A stretch of 10,010 nucleotides of DNA, from NCBI GenBank assembly GCA_025934385.1, contig JAICYE010000051.1, forward strand, positions 1-10,010. Direction: 5' to 3'. Both the position numbers and the translations under genes were made by a program. The notes under the pieces are model-generated. The model worked only from the letters and a program-made list of their open reading frames with translations. It ran no database searches and was not told where the DNA came from. This stretch comes from Acidimicrobiia bacterium. GTDB lineage: Bacteria > Actinomycetota > Acidimicrobiia > IMCC26256 > BP-133. Shown here one piece after another: positions 6,512 to 10,010 of this stretch. Every line of letters begins with the position of its first letter. Positions within the stretch are counted from its first letter, which is position 1.

Positions 6512-8164
6512 CTACACGGTCGCCCGCTCCAGGATCTCCACGGTGCCGGCGCCGCCGTCGACCCGGAGGCGGTCGCCGGTCCGGATCGTCCGGCTGCCGT
6601 GCATCGTGTTCACCACGCAGGGGATGCCGAGCTCCCGGGCGACGATGGCGGCGTGGGACAGGAACCCGCCGATGTCGACGACGAGCGCCACCGAGATGAA
6701 CATGATCGACGACCAGCTGGGGTCGGTCGTCGGCGAAACGAGGATCTCGCCCGGCTCGACATCGGCGAAGCCGGGATCGGTGACGACGCGGGCGACGCCC
6801 TCGACGACCCCGGGGCTGACGCCCAGGCCGGGGATGATGGCCGCCTCGCCGGTCTCGGCCCCGGTGGCCTCGCCTTCACCGATGGGGATCGGCGTCGGCA
6901 TGCCCCGCCAGTGGCTCGGGAGGCGGTACTTCTCGTACTCCGCCCGGCGGTTGCGGCGCAGGACGATCGTCTCCCTGATGGCGCCGGGCAGGGCTGGCGC
7001 CAGGAACTCGTCGATCGTCAGGTAGAAGACGTCGTCGGCGTCGTCGAGCTTCCCTTCCTTGGCCAGGCACTCCCCGGCCCGGCGCGACGCCGCCCGGCAG
7101 ATGTCGAAGGCCTGCAAGAAGGCGCCCTTGGCCACACCCCGCAGCGGGATGCAGTGGGCCGCCCGGGTGAACACGCCCTTCACCACCGGCCGCAGGGGGC
7201 GGGGGAGGGCGGCCAGGAGCTGGCGCTCGAGGCCCTCCCGCTCGGCCCGCAGCACCCCTTCCCGCAGCCGGGGGTCGCTCGAGTCGGGCATGGCGGCGTA
7301 GCCCTCGACCATGCGGCGCAGCGGCGTGTCGTCCTCCCGCCAGACCCGGGCCGAGATCTCGCCTTCCAGCGGACCGTGGTAGCCGTGGTGGCGGACGACC
7401 TCGGCCAGGTCGATCTCGCCTCTCGAGCAGCGCCACAGGTCGGCCACCACCCGGGTCTCGGGCACGTCGCCGTACCCCCCGGACAGTGCGGTGGCGTCGC
7501 CGACACCGGTCCTGGCCGACAGGCGGGTGAGAGCGTCGAACATCGGCTGGACGGCGCAGAACAGCGCCGTGGCCTGGAGCAGGACGTTGGCGTTGAACCG
7601 CCGGGTGGCGTCGTTCCAGGCGGCGATGGCATCGGCGTAGTCCAGCGACGGCACCCGCTCGGCCTCCTGCTGCCACCAGGCCTGCGTCTCGACGACGGCC
7701 GCCCGGAGGCGTTTGGAGATCGTGCAGTGCTCCTTCGGCAGGCCGACCGAGATGAACGGCAGGCGCTTCAGTGTCGGGTGGAAGGCGATGGTGTCGGGCA
7801 CCTCGCCGTAGACGCCGGCCACCACCTGCTGGCCGGTCGTGCCCGGCATGCAGTCGCCGAGCCGGGCCAGCAGGTCGACCGACAGCGCCCCCCGGCCGTA
7901 GAACATGCGGATGATGCGGCCCTCGAACTCCGTAGGCAGCTCGGCCTCCGGCTTGGTGAGGGCGCCCATGTTGACCATCGTCTGGCGCATGGCCCGCTCG
8001 ATCGTCGGCCCCCACAGCGTCCAGCCGAGCGGCGTGAGCACGCCGGGCAACGCCTCGCCGACGTTGGCCGTGCTCCAGTGCTCGTTGGGCCAGCTCGGCT
8101 CGTGGAGCGGATCCCAGGCGTCGAAGGGCGAGAACAGCGGCTCGGCACCGAGGTCGGTCGTCAT
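6512..8164 (-). CDS. PEP-utilizing enzyme, swivelling phosphohistidine domain protein without ATP-grasp
   Basis: A 550-residue protein whose C-terminal part (about 465-545) is the PEP-utilizing-enzyme mobile domain. The diagnostic run is DIGGFLSHAAIVARELGIPCVVNT, with H504 as the likely phosphohistidine. The front part opens with NEHWSTANVGEALPGVLTPLGW, which resembles the middle, substrate-side region of rifampin phosphotransferase-like proteins and is largely helical. The ATP-grasp/PPDK nucleotide-binding domain that normally phosphorylates this histidine is absent from the protein and from the window. In phenylphosphate synthase these parts lie on separate subunits, so a partner elsewhere is possible. 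The ATG at 8164 overlaps the LLM stop (ATGA), indicating coupling; the open frame above it (to 8560) is a shadow of the LLM gene. Phosphorylation of a pathway substrate is a hypothesis only. Confidence 0.88.
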   Translation of the reverse strand: MTTDLGAEPLFSPFDAWDPLHEPSWPNEHWSTANVGEALPGVLTPLGWTLWGPTIERAMRQTMVNMGALTKPEAELPTEFEGRIIRMFYGRGALSVDLLARLGDCMPGTTGQQVVAGVYGEVPDTIAFHPTLKRLPFISVGLPKEHCTISKRLRAAVVETQAWWQQEAERVPSLDYADAIAAWNDATRRFNANVLLQATALFCAVQPMFDALTRLSARTGVGDATALSGGYGDVPETRVVADLWRCSRGEIDLAEVVRHHGYHGPLEGEISARVWREDDTPLRRMVEGYAAMPDSSDPRLREGVLRAEREGLERQLLAALPRPLRPVVKGVFTRAAHCIPLRGVAKGAFLQAFDICRAASRRAGECLAKEGKLDDADDVFYLTIDEFLAPALPGAIRETIVLRRNRRAEYEKYRLPSHWRGMPTPIPIGEGEATGAETGEAAIIPGLGVSPGVVEGVARVVTDPGFADVEPGEILVSPTTDPSWSSIMFISVALVVDIGGFLSHAAIVARELGIPCVVNTMHGSRTIRTGDRLRVDGGAGTVEILERATV

Positions 8165-8997
8165 CCTGTCTCCTTCATGAGTTCGGCGTAGCGGTCGAGG
8201 CGGCGAAGGGTGTCGGCAACGGGGGCGGACGGGAGAGCGATGAGAGCCCGGTCGACGCCGGCGGCGGCGTAGCCGGTCAGGGTCTCGGGCTTGGGTCGGG
8301 CGCCGAAGACGGTGACCGGGATGGGGCCCCGGCCCCGGTCGGCGGCGGCCTTCTGGAGAGCGTCGACGGCTTCGGCGGTGTCGCCCCGGCCGGCGATGGG
8401 CATCCACCCGTCGCCGTACTCGGCGGCCCGTTCGATCGACCGGGGGCCGTTGCCGGCCACGATGACGGGGGGATGGGGCGACTGGATGGGCTTCGGCCAC
8501 TGCCACACCGGGTCGAAGTCCACGTGATCGCCGTGGAACTCGGCGACGAGGCCGGTCCACAGGGCCTTCATGGCCAGCACCCGTTCCCGCAGGAGGTCGA
8601 AGCGGGTGGCGAAGGCGGTGCCGTGGTTGGCCATCTCCTCCCGGTTCCAGCCGCCGCCGACGCCGAAGAGGAACCGGCCGCCGGAGATCAGGTCGACGGT
8701 GGCCACCTCCTTGGCCGTGACGATGGGATCGCGCTCGACGACGAGGCAGACGCCCGTTCCGAGGAGCAGCGTCTCCGTGCAGGCGGCGATGGCGCCGAGT
8801 ACGACGAACGGGTCGGGGGTGTGCCGGAACTCCTCGGGGATGTCGCCGCCGCCGGGGTTGGGAGTGAGGCGGTTGACCGGGATGTGCGTGTGCTCGGGGA
8901 CGAAGAGCGACTCGAAGCCCCGCTCCTCGACGGCCCGGCCGAGCGTCTTCACGTCGGTGCCGTCCTCAGTGGGAAACGTGCTGATCCCGAGCCGCAA
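8161..8997 (-). CDS. LLM class F420-dependent oxidoreductase (luciferase-like)
   Basis: A 278-residue TIM-barrel oxidoreductase of the luciferase-like monooxygenase superfamily, best matching the actinobacterial F420-dependent group (Rv2161c-like). Features: MRLGISTF at the first strand, GFESLFVPEH at about 28-36, LLLGTGVCLVVERDPIVTAKEVATVDLISGGRFLFGVGGGWNREE spread over 77-121, and the HPPVIVAGNGPRSIERAAEYGDGWMP cofactor-phosphate region near 175-200. F420 rather than FMN use is inferred from the subfamily. I place the start at TTG 8997 because GGGGGAG lies about six bases upstream and the family begins at MRLG. A TTG at 9027 would add ten residues without a clear ribosome-binding site. The stop overlaps the start of the downstream phosphohistidine protein, so both are likely made together. 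It could reduce or oxidise a pathway intermediate. Confidence 0.9.
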   Translation of the reverse strand: MRLGISTFPTEDGTDVKTLGRAVEERGFESLFVPEHTHIPVNRLTPNPGGGDIPEEFRHTPDPFVVLGAIAACTETLLLGTGVCLVVERDPIVTAKEVATVDLISGGRFLFGVGGGWNREEMANHGTAFATRFDLLRERVLAMKALWTGLVAEFHGDHVDFDPVWQWPKPIQSPHPPVIVAGNGPRSIERAAEYGDGWMPIAGRGDTAEAVDALQKAAADRGRGPIPVTVFGARPKPETLTGYAAAGVDRALIALPSAPVADTLRRLDRYAELMKETG

Positions 8998-9040
8998 CGA
9001 ACGCTCCCCCTCGCCCGGTCGAGGCAACCAAACTCGCTAG

Positions 9041-9057
9041 CTGTATCCAGGATACAG
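9041..9057. promoter_or_regulatory. Perfect 17-bp palindrome, candidate GntR operator
   Basis: CTGTATCC-A-GGATACAG is a perfect inverted repeat around a single central base, of the size and style bound by GntR/FCD dimers. It lies in the 64-base gap between the divergent LLM and BKACE genes, covers a candidate -10 for the LLM gene and ends four bases before the BKACE start codon. The related site at 1684-1700 sits beside the only regulator gene in the window. Confidence 0.72.
9049..9054 (-). promoter_or_regulatory. Candidate -10 box of the LLM/phosphohistidine operon
   Basis: On the minus strand TATCCT fits TANNNT and would start transcription near 9042, leaving a 45-base leader with GGGGGAG before the TTG start. 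It lies wholly inside the palindrome, so a bound repressor would cover it. No -35 was recognised. Confidence 0.35.
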
Positions 9058-9061
9058 TAAG

Positions 9062-9967
9062 ATGCCGTGTGTGTCCGGGGCGATCATCGAGGTGGCGCTG
9101 AACGGCGGGATCCCGAAGTCGCACAACCCGCACGTGCCCCGCACGCCCGACGAGATCGTGGCCGACGCCCTGGCCTGCGTCGCCGCCGGGGCGTCGATCG
9201 TCCACAACCACAACGACGAACCGACCATCGGCGGCCCGCCCTCGCACGACCCGGCGCCGTACGAGGAGGCGTGGCGGGCCGTCCTCGCCGCCGAGCCCGA
9301 CGTCATGCTGTATCCGACGATGCGGGGATGGGGCCCCGACACGACGATCGAGCAGCGCTACAGCCATGTCGTCGCCCTGGCCGAAGCCGGCGTGCTGGGC
9401 ACGACCATCGTCGACCTCGGCCCGATCAACGTGGCGCCGGTCGACGCCTCGGGGCTGCCCGAGGCCGGCGACGTGATGTACCTCTGCACGTTCGGCGACA
9501 TCGACTACGAGTTCCGGGTCGCCCGGGAGATCGGCCTGCCGATCAGCCTGGCCGTCTTCGAGCCCGGCCACCTCCGGACCGGCCTGGCCTACGTGCGCAA
9601 CGGCTTCGCCCCGCCGGGGTCGATGGTCAAGCTGTTCTTCGAGTCGGCGTCGATCGGCGTCGCCGCCCGGGGCCTCCCCCCGACCCGGGCGGCGCTCGGC
9701 GCCTACCTCGACATGCTCGACGGGTTCGACCTGCCCTGGATGGCGGCGGTCACCGGCGCCCCGGCGCTCGACCCCGCCTTCGCCCGGCTGGTGCTCGAGG
9801 CCGGAGGCCATCTGAGCGTCGGCATCGAACGGACGGGCCGGGGCGGCGCACCCCGCAACGTCGACCTGGTCGCCGAGGCCGCCGGGCTGTGCCGGGACTG
9901 CGGCCGCCCTCCGCTCACCCCGGCCGAGACGAGGGCCGCCCTCGGCCTGAGGCCCGCCCTGCGCTGA
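9062..9967 (+). CDS. BKACE family (DUF849) beta-keto acid cleavage enzyme
   Basis: A 301-residue TIM-barrel enzyme of the family founded by 3-keto-5-aminohexanoate cleavage enzyme (Kce), which condenses a beta-keto acid with acetyl-CoA and splits it into acetoacetate and a new acyl-CoA. Family signatures: IIEVALNGG, HNPHVPRTPDEIVADAL, the zinc-binding HxH in ASIVHNHNDEP (H48, H50), EPGHLRTGLAYVRNG, and the C-terminal GGHLSVGIERTGRGG with E256 as the likely third zinc ligand, then PPLTPAETRAALGL. Kce has R-V-G-L-E-D at the last motif; here it reads S-V-G-I-E-R, so the Arg and Asp of the catalytic dyad appear replaced. The ATG at 9062 follows the palindrome by four bases and has no ribosome-binding site; GTG 9071 is the alternative. 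The specific substrate is unknown. Confidence 0.9.
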   Translation: MPCVSGAIIEVALNGGIPKSHNPHVPRTPDEIVADALACVAAGASIVHNHNDEPTIGGPPSHDPAPYEEAWRAVLAAEPDVMLYPTMRGWGPDTTIEQRYSHVVALAEAGVLGTTIVDLGPINVAPVDASGLPEAGDVMYLCTFGDIDYEFRVAREIGLPISLAVFEPGHLRTGLAYVRNGFAPPGSMVKLFFESASIGVAARGLPPTRAALGAYLDMLDGFDLPWMAAVTGAPALDPAFARLVLEAGGHLSVGIERTGRGGAPRNVDLVAEAAGLCRDCGRPPLTPAETRAALGLRPALR

Positions 9968-9970
9968 GCG

Positions 9971-10010
9971 TCACACCAGTTTCAGCGCATCGAGGAACCG
10001 GGCGCCGTAC
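9971..10010 (-). CDS. Possible 3' end of a convergent gene (partial)
   Basis: On the minus strand one frame is open from the window edge to TGA at 9971-9973 and reads YGARFLDALKLV, a plausible protein C-terminus. It would end only three bases from the BKACE stop. An inverted repeat, GCGCTGA (9961-9967) / TCAGCGC (9982-9988), spans both stops and may be a weak terminator. Twelve residues are too few to name a family. Confidence 0.45.
   Translation of the reverse strand, partial: YGARFLDALKLV

Noticed and set aside
6140..8191. 683-codon open frame on the plus strand
   Set aside because: It covers the SnoaL-like gene in another frame and lies antisense to the phosphohistidine protein gene, which has clear family motifs. 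The product is a low-complexity Arg/Gly/Val/His mixture.
8165..8560. Upstream extension of the phosphohistidine protein to 8560
   Set aside because: The added 132 residues are Arg/Pro-rich shadow sequence of the LLM gene; the ATGA overlap at 8161-8164 marks the real start.
9307..9315. Another GCTGTATCC half-site
   Set aside because: It is inside the BKACE coding region (encoding LYP), the right half of the palindrome is absent, and no promoter is nearby, so it is probably chance.

Overview
The window is about 10 kb of very GC-rich DNA (roughly 70% by eye, with strong G/C third-position bias). Genes are tightly packed, intergenic gaps are short, start codons overlap stop codons, and there is an F420-type luciferase-like oxidoreductase. 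The third-position bias also produces long meaningless open frames on the opposite strand. Together this suggests an actinobacterium, probably an uncultured Acidimicrobiia-like soil or water lineage. That placement is inference; there is no rRNA or other marker. No tRNA, rRNA, CRISPR, insertion sequence or phage gene was seen. The longest gene-free stretch is about 160 bases.

Layout: (1) 2-658, the 3' part of an aldehyde dehydrogenase gene on the plus strand, ending in a strong hairpin whose loop holds the stop codon. (2) 819-1622, a GntR/FCD repressor on the minus strand, divergent from (3) a six-gene plus-strand operon, 1717-6434: amidohydrolase-2 family enzyme, 69-residue acidic helical protein, class III CoA transferase, DUF35 zinc-ribbon/OB protein, thiolase-fold enzyme, and NTF2/SnoaL-like protein. 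The first five genes are joined by start/stop overlaps. (4) 6441-6480, a large terminator hairpin between convergent operons. (5) 6512-8997, a minus-strand pair: an LLM-class F420-type oxidoreductase translationally coupled to a PEP-utilizing-enzyme (swivelling phosphohistidine) protein with no ATP-grasp domain. (6) 9062-9967, a BKACE (DUF849) beta-keto acid cleavage enzyme, divergent from the LLM gene. (7) The last 40 bases, possibly the 3' end of a further minus-strand gene.

The genes look like a catabolic cluster for an organic acid or ring compound that passes through CoA esters. A plausible order is activation by the CoA transferase, hydration or isomerisation by the NTF2-like protein, carbon-carbon cleavage by the thiolase-fold/DUF35 pair, beta-keto acid cleavage by BKACE, and aldehyde oxidation by the dehydrogenase. 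The amidohydrolase, LLM enzyme and phosphotransfer-like protein would act on the substrate at unassigned steps. The substrate cannot be read from the sequence.

The most informative non-coding signal is a 17-bp palindrome, CTGTATCCAGGATACAG, in the LLM/BKACE divergent promoter (9041-9057). A 15/17 match, including 13 identical leading bases, lies in the GntR/amidohydrolase divergent promoter (1684-1700). It is a strong candidate for the GntR operator and would tie the two divergent units into one regulon. Other points worth attention are the orphan phosphohistidine protein, the thiolase-fold enzyme without the usual nucleophilic cysteine, and a BKACE with apparent substitutions in its catalytic dyad.
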